A stretch of 64,000 nucleotides of DNA from Sphingobacteriaceae bacterium (GTDB taxonomy: Bacteria > Bacteroidota > Bacteroidia > B-17B0 > Aurantibacillaceae). Position 1 is the first letter of the stretch. Every line of letters begins with the position of its first letter. Below the pieces are notes generated by a model, which saw nothing but the letters and a program-made list of their open reading frames with translations, was not told where the DNA came from and made no database searches. Below, in pieces: positions 8,240 to 17,710 of the stretch. Both the position numbers and the translations under genes were made by a program. The stretch lies in the NCBI GenBank assembly GCA_016709575.1, contig JADJMM010000003.1, forward strand, positions 1-64,000, given 5' to 3'.

Positions 8240-9331
8240 CTAAACAAAATTCTCACCTTTATGAACTTTAACATCGTTCACGAAGTTGCGGATTTGTTGT
8301 TCGTCTTGTTTTTTGCAAATCATTAGGACGCCTTCAGATTCAACTACGATGTAGTCTTCTAAACCTTGCAATACTACGAGTTTATTTTTTGGAACTTGTA
8401 CTATGCAATTGTTGCAATTGTATTGCATTACGTTTTTGCCGACGATGGCATTTTTACTATCATCATGTTTTAAGTGGGTATATAGAGAACCCCATGTACC
8501 TAAATCACTCCAACCTATAATTGATGAACGCACATAAACATTTTTTGCTTTTTCCATTACTGAATAATCAATGGATATGTTTTTACAAATATTGTAGGCG
8601 TTATTTATAAATTTCTGTTCGTTCTTAGTATTGTATTCGTCCCAACCTTCTTTAAACACATTTGCTAATTCAGGATCATGTGTTTCCATTGCTTTGGTAA
8701 TACTTTCCGTACTCCAAATAAAAATACCGGAGTTCCATAAAAAGTCGCCGCTCTCCATAAAAAACTTCGCCATGTCATGGTCAGGTTTTTCTGTAAATGT
8801 TTTTACTTTGAAAATACGTTTGTCTTTTTCCTTTGTTGGAGAATCAATGTATTGAATGTAACCGTAACCTGTATCCGGACGGGAAGGTTTAATACCTAGT
8901 GTCACTAAACAATCTTCTGTCTCTGCTTTTTCAAAACAAGATTTAATTGCTTTTACAAAAGTATCTTCTTTAGTAATTAAATGGTCGCTTGGTGCAACAA
9001 CTGTAACTGCTTTCGGATTTAGTTTGTGAATTTTATAAGATGCATACGCAACACATGGTGCTGTGTTTTTTCTTGCTGGCTCACACAAAATATTTTCTTT
9101 CGGTAATTTTGGTAATTGTTCGTGAACAAGATCAAAATAAGAAGTACTCGTAACAATATATATATTGTCTTTCGGACAACACTTTATTAATCTATCATAT
9201 GTTTGTTGTAATAAGGTACGGCCTGTTCCCAAAATATCGATGAATTGTTTTGGGTGCGAAGTGGTACTCATAGGCCAAAAACGAGTTCCCACACCCCCGG
9301 CCATAATTATCGCATAATGATTCTTCTTCAT
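8240..9331 (-). CDS. manC: Mannose-1-phosphate guanylyltransferase
   Basis: The 363-residue protein opens with the nucleotidyltransferase signature AGGVGTRFWPMSTTSHPKQF and continues with PCVAYASYKI, VVAPSDHLI, KPSRPDTGYGYI, FTEKPD and SGDFLWNSGIFIW, all typical of GDP-mannose pyrophosphorylases. It makes GDP-mannose from mannose 1-phosphate and GTP for glycan synthesis. It has the short single-domain form without the C-terminal isomerase found in bifunctional proteobacterial enzymes. The start ATG at 9331 lies 10 bases after a TATTTTTG promoter box on the minus strand. Confidence 0.95.
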   Translation of the reverse strand: MKKNHYAIIMAGGVGTRFWPMSTTSHPKQFIDILGTGRTLLQQTYDRLIKCCPKDNIYIVTSTSYFDLVHEQLPKLPKENILCEPARKNTAPCVAYASYKIHKLNPKAVTVVAPSDHLITKEDTFVKAIKSCFEKAETEDCLVTLGIKPSRPDTGYGYIQYIDSPTKEKDKRIFKVKTFTEKPDHDMAKFFMESGDFLWNSGIFIWSTESITKAMETHDPELANVFKEGWDEYNTKNEQKFINNAYNICKNISIDYSVMEKAKNVYVRSSIIGWSDLGTWGSLYTHLKHDDSKNAIVGKNVMQYNCNNCIVQVPKNKLVVLQGLEDYIVVESEGVLMICKKQDEQQIRNFVNDVKVHKGENFV

Positions 9332-9341
9332 AAATCGGCTA

Positions 9342-9349
9342 CAAAAATA
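9342..9349 (-). promoter_or_regulatory. TAnnTTTG promoter box for manC
   Basis: The minus strand reads TATTTTTG, matching the Bacteroidota -7 consensus, 10 bases before the manC ATG. Confidence 0.6.
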
Positions 9350-9422
9350 GGGAATTTAAGGCATAGTTTAACAGCTTTTACATTACTAAAGTGTGAAAGA
9401 TTAGGTATTAGCATTAATTGTG

Positions 9423-9430
9423 TACCTTTG
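9423..9430 (+). promoter_or_regulatory. TAnnTTTG promoter box for the DEAD-box helicase, with long leader
   Basis: TACCTTTG matches the -7 consensus. The helicase ATG is at 9543, implying an untranslated leader of about 105 bases, much longer than for other genes here. Long leaders are common on cold-inducible helicase messages; no known RNA motif was recognised in it. Confidence 0.5.
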
Positions 9431-9542
9431 TGGCCGAAATCACTGTCAGGTGAGTTTGACTCTGCTTAATTTTGTCCGCCCTTATGGCATTACTGCAAGT
9501 TGAATTCCAGAAGCAGGTAATGTATAATTTAATATTTAAAAA

Positions 9543-11507
9543 ATGACCTTTGAAGAATTGGGGCTACAAGATAGCCTTATGCGTGCCATTAATGATCTTG
9601 GCTACACAAACCCGACTCCTATTCAGGAGCAAACTATCCCATTATTAACCAACAAAAGCACCGATGTTGTTGCATTAGCACAAACCGGAACAGGTAAAAC
9701 TGCAGCTTTTGGCTTACCAATTTTAAATAAATTGGATGCTAATAACAAGGATACACAAGCATTAATCTTAGCTCCAACACGTGAGCTTTGTATGCAAATT
9801 ACAAACGACTTAAAAAACTTTGGTAAGTACGTTAACGGTTTAAACATCGTTGCTGTTTACGGAGGTGCAAGTATCGAAAATCAAATCCGCGATATTAAAA
9901 AAGGTACTCAAATTGTTGTAGCAACACCAGGACGTTTAGTTGACTTAATTGAACGCCGTGCTGTAAGACTACAAACTATTAGTACTGTTGTATTAGATGA
10001 AGCCGATGAAATGTTGAACATGGGCTTTAAAGATGACTTAGATATGATTTTAGGTCAGGCTCAAGACACAAAAAACACTTGGTTATTCAGTGCAACAATG
10101 CCTCGCGAAGTTGAGCGTATTGCAAAGAATTACATGAACAATCCTGTTGAATTAAGCGCAGGTAAGAAAAATGAAGGTGCAACTAATATCACTCACTTAT
10201 ATTATTCGGTATCACAACGTGACCGTTACGCAGCTTTAAAACGTATCGCCGATTTTTATCCGGAGATTTTCGGATTAGTATTCTGCCGTACAAAAGCAGA
10301 AACACAACAAGTAGCTGACTCTTTAATTAAAGACGGTTACAATGCTGATGCTTTACATGGTGATTTATCACAATCGCAACGTGATTTTGTTATGAAGCGT
10401 TTCCGTAGTCGTACACTACAAATGTTAGTGGCTACTGACGTTGCAGCGCGTGGTATTGATGTGGATAACATCACACACGTAATTAATTACAATTTACCTG
10501 AAGACGTTGAGAATTACACTCACCGTAGCGGACGTACTGCACGTGCTGGCCGTTCTGGTATTTCGATTGTAATTGCTACACCAAAAGAAATGGGTAGAAT
10601 AAAAGACATCGAACGTATCTTAAATAAAAAATTCGATAAAGCTCATGTTCCAACAGGAACTGAAGTGTGTGAAAAACAATTATTCCACTTAGTACATAAA
10701 TTACATGATGTTGAAGTAAAGGATGATGATATTGAACAATACCTTCCGAAAATTTACGAAGAGTTGAAAGACTTAACGAAAGAAGAATTGATCAAGCGTT
10801 TCATCTCTGAAGAATTCAACCGTTTCTATGCTTATTATCAAAACGCTCCTGATTTAAATCAAGGCAGTGAAGGACAATCTAATAATAAAACCAAACGTTT
10901 CTTCCTTAACATGGGAACAATGGATGGCTTTAACCAGAATTCTTTAAAAGAATTTTTAACTGAGACTGCAGCTCTTCCTCCGCGTATGGTTTTCAATATA
11001 GATGTTAAGAGTTCATTCTCTTTCTTCGAAACAGAAAGTAAGTACGTTGATAATTTCATGAACCTTAATAAAGCAGATATCGAATTCAACAGTCGAAAAG
11101 TATCTTTCGAAATTTCTGAGCGTCGCTACAAAGAAGGTGGCGGAGGCGGTGGAGAACGCAAATCAAGTGGTGGTGGAGACCGTAAGTTCAGCGGAGAACG
11201 CAGATCAGGTGGTGGCGACCGTAAATTTGGCGGTGACAGAAAATACGGCGAGAAAAAATCTTTCGGTGGTGACAGAAAATCATTTGGTGAGAAAAAATCT
11301 TACGGAGATAGAGATCGTGGTGACAGAGGAGAAAAGAAATCTTACGGTGGTGGTGAAAAATCATTTGGAGAAAAAAAATATGGTGATAAACCTGTAGGCG
11401 ATAAAAAATATGGCGATAAAGGCCGTGAAAGCCGCGGAGGAGAGAAGAAATCTTTCGGTAGCTCAGACGGAAAAAGCCGTAGAGAACGTTACAGCAGAAA
11501 TAAATAG
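9543..11507 (+). CDS. DEAD-box RNA helicase with DbpA-type domain and basic Gly-rich tail
   Basis: The 654-residue protein shows Q motif (NPTPIQEQTIP), Walker A AQTGTGKT (46-53), PTREL, DEAD (VLDEADEMLNMGF, near 150), SAT, and the second RecA domain ending HRSGRTARAGR. Residues ~440-535 form a DbpA-like RNA-binding domain. The last ~120 residues are a low-complexity tail of repeated GGDRKxxGEKKSxG units rich in Arg, Lys and Gly. It unwinds RNA, probably in ribosome assembly or cold adaptation (CsdA/DeaD type). It starts at the ATG 9543 and ends before a strong terminator. Confidence 0.95.
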   Translation: MTFEELGLQDSLMRAINDLGYTNPTPIQEQTIPLLTNKSTDVVALAQTGTGKTAAFGLPILNKLDANNKDTQALILAPTRELCMQITNDLKNFGKYVNGLNIVAVYGGASIENQIRDIKKGTQIVVATPGRLVDLIERRAVRLQTISTVVLDEADEMLNMGFKDDLDMILGQAQDTKNTWLFSATMPREVERIAKNYMNNPVELSAGKKNEGATNITHLYYSVSQRDRYAALKRIADFYPEIFGLVFCRTKAETQQVADSLIKDGYNADALHGDLSQSQRDFVMKRFRSRTLQMLVATDVAARGIDVDNITHVINYNLPEDVENYTHRSGRTARAGRSGISIVIATPKEMGRIKDIERILNKKFDKAHVPTGTEVCEKQLFHLVHKLHDVEVKDDDIEQYLPKIYEELKDLTKEELIKRFISEEFNRFYAYYQNAPDLNQGSEGQSNNKTKRFFLNMGTMDGFNQNSLKEFLTETAALPPRMVFNIDVKSSFSFFETESKYVDNFMNLNKADIEFNSRKVSFEISERRYKEGGGGGGERKSSGGGDRKFSGERRSGGGDRKFGGDRKYGEKKSFGGDRKSFGEKKSYGDRDRGDRGEKKSYGGGEKSFGEKKYGDKPVGDKKYGDKGRESRGGEKKSFGSSDGKSRRERYSRNK

Positions 11508-11529
11508 TTAAACGCTATTCTAATATATT

Positions 11530-11562
11530 AAAAGCCGCGAGTGTAAACTTCGCGGCTTTTTT
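11530..11562 (+). terminator. Rho-independent terminator after the helicase gene
   Basis: AAAAGCCGCGA pairs with TCGCGGCTTTT across a 9-base loop, ending in a T6 run. Its A-rich 5' side could also give termination for the convergent T9SS cargo gene. Confidence 0.9.
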
Positions 11563-11566
11563 ATTC

Positions 11567-13274
11567 TTATTCCTTAACCAACTTTCCGCTCTTAACGGAT
11601 TGGTTGTCTTTTAAAATTTTATAGAAGTATAAGCCCGAACTTAACTGCTGAAGCGAATATGAATTTGTGTTTTGTAAAGTCTTTTTAGTAATTAATTTTC
11701 CGGTTACATCATAAATCAAAAGTTCATGAGCCGAAGTGTTACTTTGAGGAATGGTGATATTAAGAGCATCCGAAAAAGGATTAGGCCAAATCATAATATC
11801 ATTACTTCCATTTATTTCATTAATTGAAGATGCAAGTCCGCATTTTGTATCAAAATAAGAATAACCGATATGTCCGAACTGCAAACAATCTCCGGCTGTA
11901 AACTCAACTGTGATGAGTGAACCGGTATAAGCTGATAAATTTAAAGTTTGTGTTTGCCAATTCGTAAAATAAAACGGCATTGTTAATGAAAAACCACTTG
12001 CTGTTAATGTGCAGGCAGTTCCGCTGGAATATACTTTATTGGAGTGAATTAAATTCCCTTCCTGATCGTAAATAGAAGCATCCATATAAGATTGCTGAGA
12101 ACAAATATGTGAACCGTCCTGTAAAATCGACATGTAAGCATATTGCAAAGAAGTATTGGAAGGGGTGATACTAAATGTTCTTGAAATTCTGTTCACGGAT
12201 GCATTAATACTAGTTAAGTTAAAATCATTTAACCTAACTATTTTTCCGCCTAAAGGAGATACTAAACTAAAACCTTTGTTAGGATCGCTTCCTCCTGTTA
12301 ACACAACACTTTCTGTATTGCCAGGATTAACAAGACCCATGCTCATTTTTTGCGAATCATTGTTAATACCATTGAAACCAATCCAGGTACTTAAATTCCC
12401 GGCTTCAAAATCCAAATTACTGCAACTTGGCTCCAACATACTGCAACGTGCATCAAAAAATCCGTAACCGTAATGATCTCCTTTTGTGCAATCACCAACA
12501 GTTACTTCAATTGTTACAGTTTGGCCAATATAACTTTGTAAATTAACAGCTTTCCGTTTCCAATCGAACATGTAAATAATGTTCGGATAATAAATACAAC
12601 CATAATAAGTAGGAGATGTTGAACACGTTCCAGTTGTTTTCGGTCCCGTTACAAAAGTAGATTGTATAACAGCACTTGAAGCATCTAAAATTCTCACACT
12701 CATATAAGGCAAGCTATCACAAGCATGATTCGAACGATTCGACATGAACATATAAGCGTACTCTAATAATGTGTTTGAAGTTGTAACTGGATAAGAATAA
12801 GTAATTCGCGTTACACCTTTATTAGCAATCTCATCATTTATACGTACATATTTTTGCCCCCCTAAAGGTGAATTAATTGTTGTACATGAAGTATCAAATG
12901 CGGCACTTGTTACAGTAGCAGAACCACCTGCAACCGGACAACAACCCAACATTGAAGAATTAGAAGCAACAGTGGTTCCACTCATTACAGTCCACCCGTT
13001 TAAATTTCCTAATTCAAAACCAATGTTTGTGCAAGACGAAGTATTTAATGAATCTACTTTCGCGTTGTAACCAAATTCACCTAACTTATATTTTTGCTTA
13101 ATGAAAATACGTTTATCGAAACTAATTCTGTTTTGAGATTCACCTTGATGCGCACCATTAATCAGCCCGTAATTTTTTGGCTTAAAACCATGCAAGTGAA
13201 TCCTCTTGATATTTTTGTTGTGCAAAAGAAAATGAAATTGAGAAAATAGAGAAAGGAAAGAATAATTGCTTCAT
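11567..13274 (-). CDS. Exported T9SS cargo protein with two tandem ~230-residue domains, frameshifted near the start
   Basis: An ATG at 13274 starts a clear signal peptide (MKQLFFPFSIFSISFSFAQQ) in another frame. Removing one base from the A4 run at 13184-13187 (+ strand) joins it to the main frame as WFKPKNYGLINGAHQGESQN. The mature part has two related halves, each opening with a Cys-x-x-(I/L)-x-FE-x-GNL motif and holding GG(Q/K)-x-VR(I/L)ND and a late GDC-x(4)-H-x-GY. A type A T9SS sorting domain (IWPNPFSDALNITIPQ, then GLYFYKILKDNQ) ends the protein. It is secreted by the type IX system. No catalytic motif was recognised; a surface-binding role is a guess. Confidence 0.85.
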
Positions 13275-13454
13275 AGATAGATTTTAATTGAGGTAAAAAT
13301 ACCAAAATCAGTTCCTTCACACCTATTTCCTACTCATTTAGATAAGCCCTTAACTAAGTAGGAATAATTGAATAAACGGTAATGAAAATTATCTAATTTT
13401 AACATAACTTACTGATTCTAATGCTTATAAACTTTAGCGAAATTGTATTTTTAC

Positions 13455-13484
13455 TGTAACATTTCCTTTACCGGGAGCGTCTTA
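13455..13484 (+). promoter_or_regulatory. Putative ECF sigma promoter TGTAAC-N17-CGTCTTA upstream of the sigma gene
   Basis: TGTAAC at 13455-13460 and CGTCTTA at 13478-13484 are separated by 17 bases, 10 bases before the sigma-factor ATG. The same pair with the same spacing occurs at 15034-15063. GTAAC/CGTC elements are classic ECF-type promoter parts, so autoregulation is likely. Confidence 0.75.
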
Positions 13485-13494
13485 CTACTAATAA

Positions 13495-13980
13495 ATGACC
13501 GTAGCCGACTATAATAATTGTGTTGACCAGCATAGTGATGGTTTATACCGTTTTATATTAAAGCATATACGTGATACGGATATTGCGCGTGATATAGTTC
13601 AGGATACATTTGAAAAAATGTGGCGTAAGGTTGAAGATATCGACGCAGCAAAATCGAAATCATATTTATTTACTGCGGGCTATCACACCTTAATTGATTA
13701 CACACGCAAAGCAAAAAAACAGGGCAGCTTTAATGAAGTGGATGAAAATAAATTAGGACACGAAAAACAATACAGCGACTTAAAAGAAATTCTAAACACT
13801 GCATTAGGTAAATTACCGGAGATTCAAAAAACAGTTATTCTGTTACGCGATTATGAAGGTTATGATTATGCAGAGATTGGTGAGATTACCAATTTAACTG
13901 AGAGTCAAGTTAAGGTTTACATTTTCAGAGCACGCACATTTTTAAAGAATTATATAGGGAAGATGGAGGTTGTAATATAA
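13495..13980 (+). CDS. ECF RNA polymerase sigma factor
   Basis: The 161-residue protein has only regions 2 and 4, as ECF sigma factors do: region 2 with ARDIVQDTFEKMWRKVEDI and region 4 with LPEIQKTVILLRDYEGYDYA followed by the helix-turn-helix EIGEITNLTESQVKVYIFRA. It directs polymerase to a special promoter class. The stop overlaps the ATG of the next gene, a one-pass membrane protein, as in sigma/anti-sigma operons. A promoter copy lies directly upstream. Confidence 0.93.
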   Translation: MTVADYNNCVDQHSDGLYRFILKHIRDTDIARDIVQDTFEKMWRKVEDIDAAKSKSYLFTAGYHTLIDYTRKAKKQGSFNEVDENKLGHEKQYSDLKEILNTALGKLPEIQKTVILLRDYEGYDYAEIGEITNLTESQVKVYIFRARTFLKNYIGKMEVVI

Positions 13981-15016
13981 TGGCAAATAAAATTAACATA
14001 GAAAATTACGAAGCGTTTTTGCTCGATTATATGGAAGGAAATCTTTCTACAGAAGATTTTGTGTCATTACAGATGTTTGCCGCACAACATCCTCACTTAA
14101 ATATTGATTTGAATGATTTGGAATTAGTAGAATTAGAAACCGAAATAATTCATTTCAACCAAAAAGAAAATTTAAAGAAACCTCTAGTTAGTGAAGAGCA
14201 GTTTGTTGCTTACATAGAAAATGAATTAAGTCAAAAAGAAAAACAAAATCTTGAAGCGGCTTGTGCTACAGATAATTCTTTAGCTAAAGAATTAAGATTA
14301 TACAAGAGCACCATTGTAAGTTCAGATCCAAGTATTGTTTTTGAGAACAAGAGCTCATTAAAGAAACAAGAAACAAAAGTGCTTTGGTTATTCTCCCGCG
14401 AAGTATTAGCAGCGGCGGCTTCTTTAATATTAATTGCAGGATTATGGTTTATGTTTAAAGGTAGTTTAGGCTCAGTGGATTTGAATTCAGAAAAGATTAA
14501 AGGAAATTCCACTATTAAAACATTTGCTATCCGAAGCAATGCCTCTACTCCATCTTATACAGTTGCAAAAGCAAAAGAATCTGTTATCAATACAAATCAG
14601 GTAGCATATTCAAATACTAAAATTAATAAGGAAAATAAAGAACAAGAGCCAAAAGAAAATAAAACTCTTTTAGCAACTAATACTAAAGAGAATACACCAA
14701 ACACTCCGAAAGAAATTATTACAGATATTAAACCTGATAACATAACGAATAATACTACAACCAAATTCGCCACAACTACTGTTAGTAATACTCAATCCTA
14801 TATTATAACCGAAAAAGCTTTCGATGAAGATGAAAAAGTTTTAGCATCAAACGAGAAAAAGGATTCTGGAATAAAGCCATGAGAGCTCTTAATGGTTTAA
14901 ATAAACTAGGGGTTAAAAAAGCCAAAGGCACCGAAACTACAGAATCAAATAACGAACAATACGTTTTAACTATGGGTAATTTTAAAGTAGAGAACCATAA
15001 ATATAATGCCGAATAA
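13980..15016 (+). CDS. Anti-sigma factor-like membrane protein, frameshifted near the C terminus
   Basis: A cytoplasmic N-terminal region (~140 residues, rich in acidic helices, NYEAFLLDYMEGNLS) precedes one membrane helix (EVLAAAASLILIAGLWFMF) and a long Asn/Thr/Lys-rich periplasmic part. It overlaps the sigma gene by one base, so a role in sequestering that sigma factor is inferred. The frame as read stops at 14882. Adding one T at 14864-14865 restores DFWNKAMRALNGLNKLGVKK and an end at 15016 (FKVENHKYNAE), a typical tail for these Bacteroidota proteins. No zinc-binding anti-sigma motif was seen. Confidence 0.8.
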
Positions 15017-15033
15017 AAAAATTTTTACTTAAC

Positions 15034-15063
15034 TGTAACTTTTTAAAACTTGAGCTCGTCTTA
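15034..15063 (+). promoter_or_regulatory. Second putative ECF sigma promoter TGTAAC-N17-CGTCTTA
   Basis: TGTAAC at 15034-15039 and CGTCTTA at 15057-15063 have exactly the 17-base spacer of the copy at 13455. It lies 40 bases before the DUF2807/beta-barrel gene and after the anti-sigma stop, so that gene is the likely regulon target. Confidence 0.75.
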
Positions 15064-15103
15064 TTACAAAACGGCCGAACTCAAACAATAAAAACAAAAT
15101 ATT

Positions 15104-16552
15104 ATGAAAACGAAAAACATACTTTTAACCGCAGCTTTAGGTCTTGCATTTCTTACGCAAGCTCAAACAACGCCTAACCTCGATCTAAGCACTTATACAA
15201 AAATTGACGCTTCAGGTGCACCAACTGTTATATATAAAAATTCAGACTCTTTAAGTTTGTCTATCACAGGAAAAACAGAAGATGCAGCAAACATTGAAAC
15301 CAGAATTGTTGACGGGACTTTATTCATTAAATCGAAAGGGAATATTAAAAGTCCGGTTACAGTTAGAATTAACGGTAATAAATTAAATTCTGTTGCCACT
15401 TCAGGTGCCACTAATTTCAGCATCAACAATAAATTAAATGTTGATTCATTTATGTTGGAATCTTCAGGGGCAAGTTATTTTAATGCTGTTGATTTGAATG
15501 CTAAAAAAGTGAAAGCAACCATTAGCGGAGCATCTAACGTAACACTTGCAGGAACAAGCGAAAATTTAGCTGCTGATGTAAGTGGCGCTTCTACGCTTAA
15601 AGCCTATAAATTAATTTCAAGCACTACTCAGGTAACTTCTTCAGGCGCATCTACCGCAAAAGTATTTGCATCTCAAAAATTAGTAGCGAACGCAACCGGC
15701 GCCAGTACTGTAAAATTTAAAGGTGACCCGAAAGAAGTTTCAGCGGAAGGCTCAACATCTTCTCAAATTATTAAAATTGCAGCGGATGATTCTCAAAGCA
15801 AAGCTTTAGGTAAAGATTCAACCAGCACAAGTTTTAATTGGGGACATAAAAAAATCATCATTGCAGATGATGACCACAAATCAGATAGTATCTACCGTGC
15901 CCGTGAACGTAATGACGAATTCCGTCACTGGAATGGGTTCTTCATGGGTGTAACAGGTTATTCTGACAAAGCACAAAACTTCTACATCAACAAACCATAC
16001 GATTACATGGAATTAGATTATACACGCTCTTTTAATTGGCAAATTAATATCTGGCAACAAAACATTCACTTAATTAAAAACTATTTGAATTTAAGCACAG
16101 GATTAGGTTTCGATTTTAACCGCTACCAATTTGCTAACAAAGTAAAATTAAATGCAGACAGCGCTTTTACTTGGGGTAATGTAGATTCGACAGGAACTTT
16201 CTCTTATAAGAAAAACAGATTGACTTCTTATTATGTTACTGTTCCATTATTGCTTGAAGTGAATACAAACAAGAATCCGCACAAATCATTTCACTTAGCC
16301 GTTGGAGTTATAGGTAAGTATTTATTAGGAGCTCGTACTAAACAAATCGTTGAGAAAAATGGTGATACCTACAAACAAATACGTAACGATGGCTACAACT
16401 TAAATCCTTTCCAATTGAATGCTTATGCAAGTGTTGGTTATGGTGATGTTACTCTATTTGCACAATATGGTATTGGCGAATTGTTTCAAACCGGTAAAGG
16501 TCCCGGACTACAAGCTTTCAGTGCAGGTATAAGATTAGCGAACTGGAATTAA
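15104..16552 (+). CDS. Fusion of a DUF2807 (GIN) adhesin-head domain and an outer-membrane beta-barrel
   Basis: After a signal peptide (ILLTAALGLAFLTQAQ), residues ~25-225 are a repetitive right-handed beta-helix-like DUF2807 domain marked by repeated SGAS/SGAT turns. A linker rich in acidic and basic residues leads to a C-terminal domain (~270-482) with alternating hydrophobic strands, QINIWQQNIHLIKNYLNLST and LQAFSAGIRLANWN at the end, that resembles an outer-membrane beta-barrel. It should sit in the outer membrane with the beta-helix on the surface or in the periplasm. It is placed behind its own ECF-type promoter and after the sigma/anti-sigma genes, so it is probably the regulated product. 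Confidence 0.82.
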   Translation: MKTKNILLTAALGLAFLTQAQTTPNLDLSTYTKIDASGAPTVIYKNSDSLSLSITGKTEDAANIETRIVDGTLFIKSKGNIKSPVTVRINGNKLNSVATSGATNFSINNKLNVDSFMLESSGASYFNAVDLNAKKVKATISGASNVTLAGTSENLAADVSGASTLKAYKLISSTTQVTSSGASTAKVFASQKLVANATGASTVKFKGDPKEVSAEGSTSSQIIKIAADDSQSKALGKDSTSTSFNWGHKKIIIADDDHKSDSIYRARERNDEFRHWNGFFMGVTGYSDKAQNFYINKPYDYMELDYTRSFNWQINIWQQNIHLIKNYLNLSTGLGFDFNRYQFANKVKLNADSAFTWGNVDSTGTFSYKKNRLTSYYVTVPLLLEVNTNKNPHKSFHLAVGVIGKYLLGARTKQIVEKNGDTYKQIRNDGYNLNPFQLNAYASVGYGDVTLFAQYGIGELFQTGKGPGLQAFSAGIRLANWN

Positions 16553-16574
16553 TTTTGTTTTAACGTTTTTATGT

Positions 16575-16607
16575 AAAAACCCTCTTGATTAAGTTCAGAG
16601 GGTTTTT
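16575..16607 (+). terminator. Rho-independent terminator of the ECF cluster
   Basis: AAAAACCCTCT pairs with AGAGGGTTTTT across an 11-base loop; the T run is part of the 3' arm. Confidence 0.88.
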
Positions 16608-16618
16608 ATATTTAGTTA

Positions 16619-17334
16619 ATGCCTAAAGTCCTGATTATATTTTTTCTGTCCTTCTTTTTAAGTTGTCAATCGCAACCTACAAGCAAATTAATAAATGTAA
16701 AAGGCAAAACTATTGAAGAACGTTTTAATCCGCCGGAAGGCTACAAACGTAAAAATTACTCAACAGGCTGTTTTGAATATTATCTAAAAACACTTCCATT
16801 AAAACCCGCCGGAGAAAAAGTACATACTTATGATGGAAGCATAAAACAACCCGATAATGTTTATGAGGCAGTAGTAAATATAGATGTTGGCACTAAAGAT
16901 TTACAACAATGTGCCGATGCTATCATGCGCCTCCGCGCCGAATATTTATTTGCAACAGAACAATTTGATGAAATACATTTCAATTTTACCAATGGAAACA
17001 AAGCTTCATACTCAAAATATGCAGAAGGATACAGATTTCAACCCAAAGCAAATGCCTGGGTAAAAACAGCAAAAGAAGATCACTCTTACAAAGCCTTTAG
17101 AGATTATTTAGAGCTCGTATTTACGTATGCAGGTTCTTTATCCCTAAGTCGTGAATTAATGCAAATAGATATTGAAGACATGGAACCGAGGAGATGTTTT
17201 TAAAAGGAGGTTCACCCGGACACGCCGTAATTGTTGTTGATGTGATTGAAGACTCAAAAACTGATGTAAAACTTTTTATGCTTGCACAAAGTTATATGCC
17301 TGCAAACCTCCTCAGCACCGAAATTCAAGATTAA
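16619..17334 (+). pseudogene. DUF4846 family lipoprotein, broken near the C terminus
   Basis: The intact frame to 17203 encodes a lipoprotein-like start (LIIFFLSFFLSCQ) and a domain matching DUF4846: STGCFEYYLKTLPLKP, then NIDVGTKDLQQCADAIMRLR, IHFNFTNGNKASYSKYAEG and FRDYLELVFTYAGSLSLSRE. The expected next motif appears in other frames: WNRGDVF just before 17203, then LKGGSPGHAVIVVDVIEDS and LFMLAQSYMPA up to 17334. At least two indels lie in 17170-17205. The family's last ~40 residues are not recognisable. Function is unknown. It is either a decayed gene or a stretch with very poor consensus; the same applies to the next 400 bases. Confidence 0.7.
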
Positions 17335-17335
17335 C

Positions 17336-17710
17336 TTACAAGCGCCAGGAATTCCCGGAGATATAATTCACTTCCCAATAAAAATCGCCTGCTACCACAT
17401 CTTTAGGAAGATACAAAAAATCTTTTACTGAATTGAGTCAGGGGTAAACGTTTGACGTTCTCTTTTTGTTTCAAGATTCTGCAAAAAAAAGCTTCGTATT
17501 CCAAGGCTTTAATCCGGAATACTAACAAGTGGTGAGATTCAAGGATCCTTGGTTTAAATTAAGTTATCCTACCCAATTAATAATTCCTATTTAGGCGAAT
17601 AAGGAAAGTGATTTTCTTCTTCGGGAGAGACCTGAGCTAACAAAAAAAATTAAAAAATTATTTAAGTTAACTCAACCAATTGGAAACTATGCCGCACCTT
17701 TCTTTCATAT
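17336..17710 (-). other. Disrupted stretch with remnants of a minus-strand coding region
   Basis: No intact frame exists here. On the minus strand, protein-like fragments appear in successive frames: QVSPEEENHFPYSPK, ALEYEAFFCRILKQKENVK, and an ending KDVVAGDFYWEVNYISGNSW that runs to a stop at 17336. They read in the right order for one ~110-residue exported protein with several indels. I do not recognise the family. Whether it is decay or poor consensus cannot be decided from sequence. Confidence 0.3.

Noticed and set aside
9430..9542. Known riboswitch before the helicase gene
   Set aside because: No recognised aptamer core was found; only a long leader can be supported.
11137..11397. Alternative-frame protein inside the helicase tail
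   Set aside because: It is a shadow of the low-complexity coding repeat with biased Val/Glu composition and no start signal.
11120..11505. Tandem repeat array or CRISPR-like region
   Set aside because: The repetition is coding: Gly/Arg/Lys-rich units of the helicase tail in one open frame, without spacers.
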